Source of the DNA: Rutidosis leptorrhynchoides
Taxonomy: Eukaryota; Streptophyta; Magnoliopsida; Asterales; Asteraceae
DNA: 64,000 nucleotides
Assembly: GCF_046630445.1 (NCBI RefSeq)
Contig: NC_092338.1
Coordinates: 153,994,501 to 154,058,500 of the forward strand
Direction: 5' to 3'
Positions 11,572 to 24,400 of this stretch are shown here, piece by piece; positions within the stretch are counted from its first letter, which is position 1; each line of letters begins with the position of its first letter. The translations under genes and the position numbers were made by a program. A model generated the notes under the pieces. That model ran no database searches and was not told the DNA's origin. It was given only the letters and a program-made list of their open reading frames with translations.

Positions 11572-13086
11572 ATGGAAGTAACGGAACCTCTAAGTATGGA
11601 AGACCGAATGAGAGCCACACGCACTGACCAAGGTCACGCCATTATTATGCCAGATATTAATGCGCCAGATTATGAAATCAAAGGAAAAATCCTACACATG
11701 GTAACTAATCAATGCCAATATAGTGGTACGCCAAAAGAAGATCTAAACGAACATCTTCGAACCTTTAATAGGATCTGTACTCTATTTAAAATCAGAGAAG
11801 TTGAGGATGAACAGATCTATCTCATGTTATTTCCCTGGACTTTAAAGGGAGAAGCCAAAGATTGGTTAGAATCGTTACCTGAAGGGGCGATTAATACATG
11901 GGATGTTTTAGTTGAAAATTTTCTTAAACAATTCTTTCCGGCATCTAAAGCTGTGAGACTTCAAGGAGAAATTGTTACGTTCACACAAAATCCAAATGAA
12001 ACATTATATGAAGCGTGGACAAGATTTGGAAAGTTGTTGAGAGGATGTCCGCAGCACGGTTTAGACACTTATCAAATAGTACAAATATTCTACCAAGGAT
12101 GCGATGTTGCTACACGAAAAGACATCGACATAACAGCTGGTGGTTCCATTATGAAGAAAACCGCAACTGAAGCTTACAAAATTATTGATAACACAGCATA
12201 CCACTCGCATGAGTGGCATCAGGAAAAAGATATTTTTCGTTCATCTAAAGTGGCTAGAGGCAATTCTAGCCATGACTTTGATTCCGTTTCCGCAAAAATA
12301 GATGCTTTCGAAAGACGAATGGAAAAGATGAATAAAGATATTCACGCAATACGAATCAATTGTGAGCAATGCGGTGGACCACACTTAATGAAAGATTGTC
12401 ACATTGAGCAAACGATGGAACAACGTGAGAATGTTTCCTACATGAACCAAAGGCCGGGAAATAATTATCAAAATAATTATCAAACTCTAAGGCCAAACTT
12501 CAATCGAAATCAAAACATTCTTTACAATCCAAATGGGCCAAACAATAACTCGTATAACCAACAAGGTCCGAATAACCAACCAACTCAAATTAACACTTTC
12601 AATCAACAAAAACCTGGCTTATATAAACCACTACAACAAACCGAAGAGAAAAAGCCAAATCTAGAAGAAATGATGGCAAAGCTAATGGAATCTCAAACAC
12701 AATTTATTACATCTCAAACCCAAACGAATGAGAGGTTTGATCAGTCACTAAGAATTCAACAAGCATCCATTTTGAATCTAGAAAAACACGTAGGTACTCT
12801 TGTTAGCATGATGAGTGAGAGGGAACAAGGAAAGCTACCGAGTAATACTGAAGTAAATCCTCGAAATGAGAATGTTAATATGGTTTCAACGAATTCTGAA
12901 AAACCAGCACAAGAAGATGGGAAGGTTTTAGATGTGAGTAACAATGAAGAAGTTACAACACCACCACCACCCGAGTATGTAAAGCCAGTGGTGGCACCAT
13001 ACAGACCACCCATCCCGTTTCCAAGAAAAGGAGTTGAGTATGAGCAAGTAATAGGTAATAAAGTTTGTGATACCTCTGGAAAGTAG
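11572..13086 (+). CDS. gag: Athila-like gag polyprotein
   Basis: A 504-codon frame for the structural protein that packages element RNA into particles. A retrotransposon gag core spans about residues 60-190, with FPWTLKGEAKDWLESLP, FLKQFFPASK and ETLYEAWTRFGKLLRGCP, the pattern seen in Athila elements. A zinc knuckle of the form CX2CX3HX4C (CEQCGGPHLMKDC) lies at about residues 264-276. An Asn/Gln-rich stretch (about 295-355) and a helical segment with MMAKLMESQTQF follow. The frame ends at TAG (13084-13086); beyond it the same phase stays open into the protease, so gag and protease are parted by a single amber codon. Confidence 0.88.
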   Translation: MEVTEPLSMEDRMRATRTDQGHAIIMPDINAPDYEIKGKILHMVTNQCQYSGTPKEDLNEHLRTFNRICTLFKIREVEDEQIYLMLFPWTLKGEAKDWLESLPEGAINTWDVLVENFLKQFFPASKAVRLQGEIVTFTQNPNETLYEAWTRFGKLLRGCPQHGLDTYQIVQIFYQGCDVATRKDIDITAGGSIMKKTATEAYKIIDNTAYHSHEWHQEKDIFRSSKVARGNSSHDFDSVSAKIDAFERRMEKMNKDIHAIRINCEQCGGPHLMKDCHIEQTMEQRENVSYMNQRPGNNYQNNYQTLRPNFNRNQNILYNPNGPNNNSYNQQGPNNQPTQINTFNQQKPGLYKPLQQTEEKKPNLEEMMAKLMESQTQFITSQTQTNERFDQSLRIQQASILNLEKHVGTLVSMMSEREQGKLPSNTEVNPRNENVNMVSTNSEKPAQEDGKVLDVSNNEEVTTPPPPEYVKPVVAPYRPPIPFPRKGVEYEQVIGNKVCDTSGK

Positions 13087-13998
13087 AAGAAGAATAAGAT
13101 AGTACAAGAAATAAAAACCGTAAAAATAAACTCGGTGAAGACAGTTCCACCAAAACCTCCACCAAGGTTGGGTGATCCGGGTGAATTTATTGTTCCTTGT
13201 CTACTTAATGATTGTGTTATGTATGATGCACTAGCAGATTTAGGTGCAAGTGTGAGTGTTATGCCTCTTTCATTATATAAGAGATTAGGAGTAGGTGAGT
13301 TAAGTCCAATAGAGATGAGTGTTCAACTCTTTGATCAAACCATTAGGCACCCAGTTGGAATTGCTGACAACCTACCCGTTCTAGTGGGAAATTTAACCTT
13401 TTTAGTCGAATTTATTGTCATTGACATAGGAGAGGACTCAAACATTCCTCTAATTTTAGGTCGACCATTCTTAGCGTCCACCGGGGCGTTATTTGATGTA
13501 AGAGAGGGCAGAATGACACTTAGTAATGATGAAAAATCGACCACCTTTGTGAGTCGAAAGTCTAAATCTCCACCAACCAAAACCGTTAAACCAACAAAAA
13601 CGATTGGTAAGAACCATGTTGTTTTACCAACTCCAACGGTAGTGCTTAACAATAATAAAATGCCTAAGTGTGGGGAAAATGAAGTAACACCTAATGATGA
13701 CCTAATAACAAAGAACCCCGTTGTTGATACGAAATTAAATGACCCCGTTATTAATAGTTCAATGAAGAAACTTATTAAACGGATTCGCGATGCTAGAACC
13801 AAGGGGAACTTTAAGTTATGTAACTGGTTAGTATCCAATCTATCGCCTAAAGAAAAGGCGAAACTAGTTGAATTTGTGAAAATTACACAGGAATCCGACC
13901 AATGGCTAAAAGCAAAAGTCACAGATATGCAAGTTGATTATGGTCCAAAAGAAATTGTCGATGAAGTTAATCACAAATTCGACACCACAGCTACCTAA
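13087..13998 (+). CDS. Athila-like aspartic protease region
   Basis: Open in the same phase as gag directly after its TAG; the first ATG-like start would be 13135 by annotation but the phase is open from 13087. The retropepsin active-site region is DLGASVSVMPLSLYKRL (about 13238-13288); Leu at the second place of the usual D-T/S-G is common in Athila proteases. The flap and second motif region follow with GNLTFLVEFIVIDIG and IPLILGRPFLASTGALFDV. The C-terminal part is Lys/Pro-rich. The protein would cleave the polyprotein. The frame ends at 13998 and no pol domains follow. Confidence 0.85.
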   Translation, partial: KKNKIVQEIKTVKINSVKTVPPKPPPRLGDPGEFIVPCLLNDCVMYDALADLGASVSVMPLSLYKRLGVGELSPIEMSVQLFDQTIRHPVGIADNLPVLVGNLTFLVEFIVIDIGEDSNIPLILGRPFLASTGALFDVREGRMTLSNDEKSTTFVSRKSKSPPTKTVKPTKTIGKNHVVLPTPTVVLNNNKMPKCGENEVTPNDDLITKNPVVDTKLNDPVINSSMKKLIKRIRDARTKGNFKLCNWLVSNLSPKEKAKLVEFVKITQESDQWLKAKVTDMQVDYGPKEIVDEVNHKFDTTAT

Positions 13999-16342
13999 GT
14001 GTGGGGAGATACAAATGTTCGAAAAAGAAAACGTTGTCTAGAGTTAGTTGTTCTGTTCTCGTGTAGTTCCGAGAATGGAATCCGATTGGTCTTTTCCACT
14101 AGCAGACACTAAAGAACTAGTTTTCTCCCCCCATTCTGAATTTTTGTTTTGTAGGTTTTGTACACATTTTTTTGTAAATTTAAGTTTTGTGTGAATTTAA
14201 AAACAAAATTTACTTTATTTCATTAAGTTTAAAAAAATGATTTCTAAAATTCATTGTAAGTTGAAGACTAGGTCATGGAACCGAAATTGCTTTACCCGAG
14301 GGCGGGGCGAAAAATTTTGTTATCATTATTTTTAATTTTATTGATCTAAAGTATACCAAAAAAATTAAAAACCCAAAAATCTTTGCTTTTAAAACAATCG
14401 CTTTAAAAACGACAAATTTTAAATTTTGTCGAGGGACGAACTAGGTAAACGTACCGAAACTACCTAAAGTAAAAGGAAACAAAATTTTAAAAAAAAATTA
14501 TTCATTTAAATTGTTTTAATAAATAAAGGTTTTATAAAAAAAATATAATAAAAATATTATGTATGTTTGTAGTTTATCTTATGTACAAAACAGGGTAAAA
14601 CAGTGCACTTTCAAAGACTGACATTAAGTTCAGCAAAAGTTACTAATTTTGACGACAAGACGCAAAATATCAAATGTGATATAAAGTAATATGTTTGTAA
14701 ACTCGGTATTTTTAATCACTTTTCTACACTAATCACCCTCATGAATTTATAATTATAGTCTAATTTCATGCAAATGAGGGCATTGCATGATCTCAAGTGT
14801 GGGGAAGGGTTATAAATTCTCTCGGGTTTACACTTAGTTTAATTGCCAAATTTTGTGAAAATTTGAAAAATTTTCAACTAAATGAATTCAAAATCATGTT
14901 TATACATATTTATGAACGATAAAACTAGGTTATAATACCGAAATTATTGTTACCTCGGAAAGAACATAAATGGAGAAACAACCCAAAATGCTAGAATTCA
15001 GTTAAAATGAAATAGAAGAGAATAAAAAGGCAAAGAAAAAAATAAATAAAAGCCAAGTGTGGGAAGAATTCACGAAGTTCTTTAAAACATATATAACATA
15101 TTTTGTACAAGATTATTGCAGGTACTTTTGCTTTGGACTAAACTAATCAGTTTTACCCGAATTACTGTAATATATTTATAAGAAAGATGGATCTGCACGA
15201 TGAATCAATTCCATCATTAAAAGGAAGTAAAGCCTTCCGAAAAAGACACGCAATTTAGGTCAAGAAGTTGTCGTCCAGACCAGCTGTAGGTTAACGAAAA
15301 ATCTAGAAAAGTCATCTCTAAAATCAGCAGGAAATCCACGGACCTCAGCATCAAACAGGGTCGCCAAGTGGTCAGACTTATCCTAACCATGAGAGGATCT
15401 GTCTCGTAAAATGGAGAGGGCGCCGTGCAAATTAGCTTGATAAGACTAATGAATCAGGCCCCCAGAAAAGGATAATCTCCTTAAATATTAAAAATCAGCT
15501 TTTAAGCCTGATATTACTCAATCCTTGAGATTGACCTTAAAGATTGAGAATTACAAACTCATGGAATTCAATGATATCTAAACTCGAGCTTGAACGAGAA
15601 AATATTTTGATCAAATTAAAACCAATTTGTTTTCTGAAAACCTATTTTCAATGCGTTCATTACCATTGAACGTAAAATCCTAAGAATTCACCGGAATTCA
15701 TTAGGTCACCTGAACCAAATCGGGTGTCAACCGTAAGAACGGTGGTTGCATAGCATGGTCGAAGACAGGACCTTGTGCCAGACCGAAAAACTATAGGGTG
15801 ATCTTTGCTATTGCTCCTACAAAGGATAGTTATTGCATCCGACACGTTGTGGACCATGAACATCTGCATGTCATTAGACATTGCCTTAACAGTTGCTTGT
15901 TCATCACTTTCCTTTACAACCGGACGGTAGTTTACCGAAAGGTAATATACGGAGCAAGTATACTGGACGTGTTGCTTTCCTAATACAAGGTTAGCAAGTG
16001 GGTAACACAAAACCGCAAGTTTTGAACTAAAATTTTAAAATCTGAAACCCACAAAAACATTTTTCAAACACCGGTGAAGGGTTATTCCGGAAAACTTATC
16101 TAGGGTAAAAGCTAGAATGAATTTTCAAAAGATCAAATATTTTCATAAAGATCCAATTTCCTTAAGGATCTAAATTTTCAAAGTCATGTGGGACTGTAAA
16201 CCACAACGTTACTATCATTGTTTATACCACCGTATTAAAATCACTAATGTATAAAGTGTGAAGAATAAAGAAGTGATTCGTGTGATTTAATTTCAAGTTC
16301 TGTATTGCTTGAGGACAAGCAACGCTCAAGTGTGGGGATATT
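13999..16342 (+). other. Non-coding 3' internal region of Athila-like element
   Basis: 2.3 kb without RT, RNase H or integrase in any frame. The word AAGTGTGGGG recurs at 13997-14006, 14795-14804, 15055 (one G short) and 16328-16337, plus once inside the protease at 13676. The last copy is directly before the 3' LTR and acts as the polypurine tract. Small frames at 15660-16010 have no recognisable similarity. Confidence 0.75.
16328..16342 (+). other. Polypurine tract of Athila-like element
   Basis: AAGTGTGGGGATAT immediately before the 3' LTR start at 16343; plus-strand DNA synthesis would be primed here. Confidence 0.65.
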
Positions 16343-16978
16343 TGATAGTGCTCCAAACGAACATCTATTTAGTCGCAATATCATCCCAAAATGTAAAGTT
16401 TTTAGTTGTAATTATTCTATTTTTAAGTTGTAATCGTTTAAATAAATAAATGTGAAGACAAAGCACGAATATTAAAGAATTGAAGAAAAAGTGCCACTAA
16501 AGCCTGAAAAGCGCCACTAAAGCCATAGTGCACTCAAAAGTGCCACTAAAAGTGAGTTAAAGACTTGCGCGGATTTTGAGATTTAAGGAAAATAATTTTT
16601 TGTGCAAATTACAAATCGCAAAACGCAAAGTACAAGATATTAAATAGTACGCAAGGACGTTCGAAAATCCGGAACCGGGACCTGAGGCAACTATCAACGC
16701 ACGACGCATCGGACTAAAAATTACAAGTCTACTATGCACAAGAATATAATATAATATTTAAATAATTATATAAATTATTTATATATTATATATATTTAAA
16801 TAAAATGTCGACAAGCTAGAAACAAAAGAGATTGACCTGGATCCAGCTGGCCATGCGATCACATGGCTTGGAAGAAGCATTTCCATGCGATTGCATGGCT
16901 TCAATTATGAGGCCACATCTATAAAAGCCAACGAATTCGATGTATTATAGATATCTTTTTCTCTTCTCTTCATCTGTA

Positions 16979-17072
<94 letters not shown>

Positions 17073-18342
17073 TTTAATTTTAATTTTAATTTTAATTTTA
17101 AGTTAATAATAATAAGGTTATTTTAAGAATGTTTTACGGGTTTTAAGTCGAAATTCTGTCCGTGCAACGCTAGGCGATTAATCACCACTGTAAGCTATGT
17201 TCTTCCTTTTTAAATTAATGTCTCGTAACAAAGTTATTGTTATGCTTATTTGAGCCAAAGTAATCGTGATGTTAGACTAAAAATTAAGACGGGGTTATTA
17301 GATTTTGTACCATAATTAAGGTTTGGACAAAAGACCGACACTTGTGGACATTGGACTATGACTATTAATAGATAAGGGGTATTGTCTAATTGAGCGACAA
17401 CTCATTGGAACCTGTCGAACCTATCTTCAAATTAGTTAATCTAATAATTATTAAAATGATTATGTATGTCCTATTTAGTAACGTTTATACGACATCTTTT
17501 ACGATCATTTAATTAATTATTCGGGTTGGGTAATTGATTATTCATTCTGATCAAGTGGGTAAATTAATATTCATATCTCATTAAAACAGGGGTGGATTAC
17601 ATACAAGGATAATCGATGTAATTGTTAACAAAGTATTAAAACCTTGGATTACGCGCAGTCGATAACCTGGTGTAATTATTAACAAAGTATTAAAACCTTG
17701 TTACAGTTCAAATCCCTAATTAGTTGGAATATTTGACTTTGGGAATAAGGTTAATTTGATGAGCATTTTATAATTATGACCGATGGACTATTGTGGACCA
17801 AAACTAAATAGGTATCAAGTAATCTAGGATAAAGGACAATTAACCCGAGTAATAAATTAAAATCAACACGTCAAACATCATGATTACGGAAGTTTAAATA
17901 AGCATAATACTTTTATTTCATATTTCATCGTACCTTTATTTACTGTCATTTTAATTACTGCAATTTACTTTATCGCAATTTAAATTCTGTCATTTATTTT
18001 ATCGTCATTTATCTTTACGCTTTATTTAAAATCGACAAACCGATCATTAAACGGTAAAAACCCCCTTTTATAATAATATTACTATATATAATTATATATA
18101 TTTTATACAAATATAGTTTTTAAAATATAGCGTTAAATTTGGCTAGCTCCCTGTGGAACGAACCGGACTTACTAAAAACTACACTACTGTACGATTAGGT
18201 ACACTGCCTATAAGTGTTGTAGCAAGGTTTAGGTATTTCCACTCTATAAATAAATAAATAACTTGTGTAAAATTGTATCGTATTTAATAGTATTTCCTAA
18301 TAAAAATATAACTATTTCGTATACACCTCCAGTAACACATCA
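16343..18342 (+). mobile_element. 3' LTR of Athila-like element
   Basis: 2000 bp, a near copy of 7845-9821, with the same TATA box (16920-16926) and a longer (TA)n tract at 16982-17066. It ends ACACATCA and is followed by the duplication GTTCT. The open frame that runs from 18263 out of this LTR into the Tekay RT is an accident of insertion. Confidence 0.9.
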
Positions 18343-18347
18343 GTTCT

Positions 18348-19160
18348 CTAAGTGTGACTTTTGGTTACCAGAAGTACAATTTCTTGGCCATGTTGTAGGG
18401 GCCAATGAAATACAGGTCGATCCGGCAAAGATTGAGTCGGTTAAGAATTGGGAAACTCCAAAGACGCCAACGCAGATTAGGCAATTTTTGGGTCTAGCTG
18501 GTTACTACCGGAGATTCATTGAAGGATTCTCTAAGATCGCCCGACCATTAACCGCGTTGAGTCATAAGGGCAAGAAGTTTGAGTGGTCAGAACCGCAGGA
18601 GAGTGCATTTCAGTTGTTGAAGGAGAAGTTAACAACTGCACCAGTATTGTCTCTACCCGAGGGAAATGAAGATCTTGTTGTTTATTGTGATGCCTCACGT
18701 CAAGGAATGGGTTGCGTGCTTATGCAACAAAATAAGGTTATTGCTTATGGATCGCGTTAGTTAAAGATTCATGAGCAGAACTACACTACGCACGACCTTG
18801 ACTTAGGAGCTGTTGTCTTTGCACTTAAAATGTGGAGACACTACCTGTATGGAACCAAGTTCACTATCTTCACTAGCCATAAGAGTTTACAGCACATATT
18901 CGATCAGAAACAGCTCAACATGAGACAACAACATTGGATGGAACTACTTAACGATTATAACTGCGAACTTCAATACCATCCGGGCAAGGCGAATGTTGTG
19001 GCGGATGCATTAAGTAGAAAAGAGCGAGAGAGACCTCTTAGGGTTAAAGCGCTTAACATAGTTGTTCTTACAAATCTCACATCACAAATTCGCGAAGCAC
19101 AACAAGAAGCCATGAAACAAGAAAATGTCGATGTTGAATTTTCTCAGAGGAATGGATAAG
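18348..19160 (+). pseudogene. Tekay RT C-terminal part and RNase H (broken)
   Basis: This continues the RT frame interrupted at 7844: [17 protein letters not shown], then [20 protein letters not shown] (RT thumb), then RNase H with [17 protein letters not shown]. An in-frame TAG at 18758-18760 replaces a Gln codon expected before LKIHEQNYTTHDLDLGAVVF; this fits a C-to-T change. The frame then runs through HKSLQHIF, WMELLNDYNCELQYHPGK and NVVADALSRKE to a shift near 19130-19160. RNase H removes template RNA during reverse transcription. Dead copy. Confidence 0.9.
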
Positions 19161-20530
19161 AAATTTGACATCAAGGAGGACGGAACACGGTACTTTGCTA
19201 ACCGAATTTGGGTACCAAATTTTGGTGGATTGAGAGAACTAGTGTTGGAGGAAGCACATAAGTCGAGATACTCAATTCATCCTGGATCAGATAAAATGTA
19301 CCAAGATTTGAAGGCGTTTTATTGGTGGCCAAATTTGAAAGCTGGCATTGCTACCTATGTCGGGAAGTGCTTGACTTGCGCTAAAGTCAAGGCTGAACAT
19401 CAGAAGCCATCAGGATTATTAACTCAACCAGAGATTCCCCAGTAAAAGTGGGAAGGTATTTCCATGGACTTCATTACGAAACTACCAAGAACGGCGGGAG
19501 GTCACGATACTGTTTGGGTTATCGTGGATCGTCTCACTAAGTCCACACACTTTCTACCGATAAGAGAAACTGATAAAATGGAGAAGTTGGCTCAGATCTA
19601 CATTAAGGAAGTCGTCTCTAGGCATGGAGTGCCTATATCCATTATATCCGATCGCGACAGCAGATTCACTTCCAGATTTTGGCAGTCATTACAAAAATCA
19701 ATGGGGACTCGTTTAGATATGAGTACAGCATATCACCTCAGACAGATGGCCAGAGAGAACGAACTATTCAAACTTTTGAGGACATGTTGAGGGCATGTGT
19801 CATCGATTTCGGGAACGGATGGGATAAGTGTTTACCACTAGCTGAGTTCTCATACAATAACAGCTACCATGCGAGCATTAAAGTTGTACCTTTCGAAGCA
19901 TTGCACGAAAGGAAGTGTAGGTCTCCCGTTTGTTGGAGCGAGTTGGGAGATAGTCAGTTGACAGGTCCTGAAATCATTCAGGAGACAACTGAGAAAGTTC
20001 TACAGATTCAGGAATGATTGAGAACGGCTTGAAGTCGTTAAAAGAGTTACGTCAATGTTAGACGAAAGGATATAGAGTTCCAAGTTGGTGACAAAGTTGT
20101 GCTTAAAGTATCACCTTGGAAGGGTGTTGTACGATTTGGGAAACGAGGTAAACTGAGTCCTAGATATGTTGAACAGTTCGAGATAACTGAAAGAGTTGGA
20201 CCGGTAGCTTACAGATTGGAATTGCCACAGGCACTCAGTGGTATACATGATGTTTTTCATGTATCCAATCTAAAGAAGTGCCTAGCCGATGATAATTTGA
20301 TTATTCCTTTAGAGGAACTGTGTATCGACGACAAACTTCATTTCATTGAGGAACCTGTCGAAATTTTGGGCCTTGAGGTCAAACAGTGGAAGCAAAGCAG
20401 AATTCCTATCGTTAAAGTTCGGTGGAACGCGAGAAGAGGACCAGAGTTCACGTGGGAGCGTGAAGACCCGATGAGGCTGAAGTATCCGCAATTGTTTCTA
20501 GAGGAAACTACTTTAGTGGATGATCACTAA
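19130..20530 (+). pseudogene. Tekay integrase and chromodomain-like C terminus (broken)
   Basis: The integrase inserts element DNA. The HHCC zinc-binding module is visible ([10 protein letters not shown] ... CLTCAKVK at 19255-19390), then the catalytic core with MDFITKLP (first Asp, 19464), SDRDSRFTS (second Asp, about 19650) and the Glu in [17 protein letters not shown] (about 19750). Damage includes a TAA at 19443-19445, a one-base deletion near 19735 and stops at 20018 and beyond. From 20099 the frame is open again through SPRYVEQFEITERVGPVAYR, IHDVFHVSNLKKCL and RIPIVKVRW...GPEFTWERED, the diverged chromodomain region typical of Tekay/Del chromoviruses. Confidence 0.9.
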
Positions 20531-20566
20531 AATTTCGGGACAAAATTTTCAATAACAGGTGGGTAA
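20529..20566 (+). other. Pre-PPT hairpin H2 and polypurine tract (Tekay copy)
   Basis: AAAATTT CGGGAC AAAATTTT (20529-20549) can pair, followed by AACAGGTGGGTAA just before the 3' LTR at 20567. The pol-less elements have the same arrangement with a longer stem (33419-33437, 47707-47725). Confidence 0.6.
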
Positions 20567-21494
20567 TGTAACAACCCTGATTTTTCCGTTACTTCCGTTA
20601 ACCTTCTGTTAGTTTATTTAACGGCGATTATTTAACTTTTATGTGTTTATGTGTAATAAATGCATACTTGATCTTCGGAGGGTTACAATAATTAATATGG
20701 GTTGATATTAATTCAAATAAATATTTCGGATAATGAAATACGATAAAAACGATACGATTTTGATAATAGCATTTTGAGCAACGAAACGCTCGGGTTTATT
20801 TTAATAATTAATTTTATTAATTATTAACTTTTTAAAATATTTAATTTATTGAGTTTTTAATAAATTAAGCGATTGGTTGCATTTAACGATCAGGTTAGCG
20901 TTCCGGGCCTTCGGTACGACTAAACGACACTTAAAACGGACCACGATTACACGGAATTGCAAAACAAGAGCATGGGAATACCCCACTTGGGCCATTCGTC
21001 CGTGACCCACCCTCACACCCCTTTACTTACTAATTTGGGCCACTAGTGTATAATCCATGTTAATTAGTAATAGGCCCTAACTATTTAAGACTAAACCTAA
21101 TCTAATTCTGCTGCATAATACCCTAACAAAAAGAAGAGGCAGTCGACTTCCCTCTCCTTCTTCCTCCCATCGACAACCAACCATCACCATACCATCCCAT
21201 CAATTTTTCACAATTAGATAAAACGTTCTACACGAAAGTTTCAATTCACATCGTTCTCTACGCGTTGGTATAATTAATTTCGCTATCAAAGGTATAATCA
21301 CATAAACCCTAATCTTAAAAATCTGATTTTTATAAGAGTTTCATAGTTATGTTGTCAATTGCTCAAGTCTATACGCGTATGTGTTAATCGTTATCGTTAT
21401 TTTGATTGTTTGATGCGCTATGGTTTAAAAACGAATTTGTTTTTGCATGATCAGAAAAATTAAGTTTTTCAAATGTTAATTATTATGTTATAAT

Positions 21495-24400
21495 TGTAGT
21501 GACCCGAACTTTTCCATGTTTATATATATTAATTGAGATTGATATTTACATGATTAAATGTTTCCAACATGTTAAGCAATCAAACTTGTTAAGACTTGAT
21601 TAATTGAAATATGTTTCATATAGACAATTGACCACCCAAGTTGACCGGTGATTCACGAACGTTAAAACTTGTAAAAACTATATGATGACATATATATGGA
21701 TATATATATAGTTAACATGATACTATGATAAGTAAACATATCATTAAGTATATTAACAATGAACTACATATGTAAAAACAAGACTACTAACTTAATGATT
21801 TTTAAACGAGACATATATGTAACGATTATCGTTGTAAAGACATTTAATGTATATATATCATATTAAGAGATATTCATACATGATAATATCATGATAATAT
21901 AATAATTTAAAATCTCATTTGATATTATAAACATTGGGTTAACAACATTTAACAAGATCGTTAACCTAAAGGTTTCAAAACAACACTTACATGTAACGAC
22001 TAACGATGACTTAACGACTCAGTTAAAATGTATATACATGTAGTGTTTTAATATGTATTTATACACTTTTGAAAGACTTCAATACACTTATCAAAATACT
22101 TCTACTTAACAAAAATGCTTACAATTACATCCTCGTTCAGTTTCATCAACAATTCTACTCGTATGCACCCGTATTCGTACTCGTACAATACACAGCTTTT
22201 AGATGTATGTACTATTGGTATATATACTCCAATGATCAGCTCTTAGCAGCCCATGTGAGTCACCTAACACATGTGGGAACCATCATTTGGCAACTAGCAT
22301 GAAATATCTCATAAAATTACAAAAATATGAGTAATCATTCATGACTTATTTACATGAAAACAAAATAACATATCCTTTATATCTAATCCATACACCAACG
22401 ACCAAAAACACCTACAAACACTTTCATTCTTCAATTTTCTTCATCTAATTGATTTCTCTCAAGTTCTATCTTCAAGTTCTAAGTGTTCTTCATAAATTCC
22501 AAAAGTTCTAGTTTCATAAAATCAAGAATACTTTCAAGTTTGCTAGCTCACTTCCAATCTTGTAAGGTGATCATCCAACCTCAAGAAATCTTTGTTTCTT
22601 ACAGTAGGTTATCATTCTAATACAAGGTAATAATCATATTCAAACTTTGGTTCAATTTCTATAACTATAACAATCTTATTTTAAGTGATGATCTTACTTG
22701 AACTTGTTTTCGTGTCATGGTCCTGCTTCAAGAACTTCGAGCCATCCAAGGATCCATTGAAGCTAGATCCATTTTTCTCTTTTCCAGTAGGTTTATCCAA
22801 GGAACTTAAGGTAGTAATGATGTTCATAACATCATTCGATTCATACATATAAAGCTATCTTATTCGAAGGTTTAAACTTGTAATCACTAGAACATAGTTT
22901 AGTTAATTCTAAACTTGTTCGCAAATAAAAGTTAATCCTTCTAACTTGACTTTTAAAATCAACTAAACACATGTTCTATATCTATATGATATGCTAACTT
23001 AATGATTTAAAACCTGGAAACACGAAAAACACCGTAAAACCGGATTTACGCCGTCATAGTAACACCGCGGGCTGTTTTGGGTTAGTTAATTAAAAACTAT
23101 GATAAACTTTGATTTAAAAGTTGTTATTCTGAGAAAATGATTTTTATTATGAACATGAAACTATATCCAAAAATTATGGTTAAACTCAAAGTGGAAGTAT
23201 GTTTTCTAAAATGGTCATCTAGACGTCGTTCTTTCGACTGAAATGACTACCTTTACAAAAACGACTTGTAACTTATTTTTCCGACTATAAACCTATACTT
23301 TTTCTGTTTAGATTCATAAAATAGAGTTCAATATGAAACCATAGCAATTTGATTCACTCAAAACGGATTTAAAATGAAGAAGTTATGGGTAAAACAAGAT
23401 TGATTAATTTTTCTCATTTTAGCTACGTGAAAATTGGTAACAAATCTATTCCAACCATAACTTAATCAACTTGTATTGTATATTATGTAATCTTGAGATA
23501 CCATAGACACGTATACAATGTTTCGACCTATCATGTCGACACATCTATATATATTTCGGAACAACCATAGACACTCTATATGTGAATGTTGGAGTTAGCT
23601 ATACAGGGTTGAGGTTGATTCCAAAATATATATAGTTTGAGTTGTGATCAATACTGAGATACGTATACACTGGGTCGTGGATTGATTCAAGATAATATTT
23701 ATCGATTTATTTTTGTACATCTAACTGTGGACAACTAGTTGTAGGTTACTAACGAGGACAGCTGACTTAATAAACTTAAAACATCAAAATATATTAAAAG
23801 TGTTGTAAATATATTTTGAACATACTTTGATATATATGTATATATTGTTATAGGTTCGTGAATCAACCAGTGGCCAAGTCTTACTTCCCGACGAAGTAAA
23901 AATCTGTGAAAGTGAGTTATAGTCCCACTTTTAAAATCTAATATTTTTGGGATGAGAATACATGCAGGTTTTATAAATGATTTACAAAATAGACACAAGT
24001 ACGTGAAACTACATTCTATGGTTGAATTATCGAAATCGAATATGCCCCTTTTTATTAAGTCTGGTAATCTAAGAATTAGGGAACAGACACCCTAATTGAC
24101 GCGAATCCTAAAGATAGATCTATTGGGCTTAACAAACCCCATCCAAAGTACCGGATGCTTTAGTACTTCGAAATTTATATCATATCCGAAGGGTGTCCCG
24201 GAATGATGGGGATATTCTTATATATGCATCTTGTTAATGTCGGTTACCAGGTGTTCACCATATGAATGATTTTTATCTCTATGTATGGGATGTGTATTGA
24301 AATATGAAATCTTGTGGTCTATTATTATGATTTGATATATATAGGTTAAACCTATAACTCACCAACATTTTTGTTGACGTTTTAAGCATGTTTATTCTCA

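Noticed and set aside
15660-16010. 116-codon minus-strand frame in the Athila-like element
   Set aside because: No recognisable similarity, and it overlaps a region without conserved coding signal.
18263-18347. Start of an open frame that continues into Tekay RT
   Set aside because: The first part is the end of the Athila-like LTR; the fusion is produced by the insertion and the ATG is not the original start.
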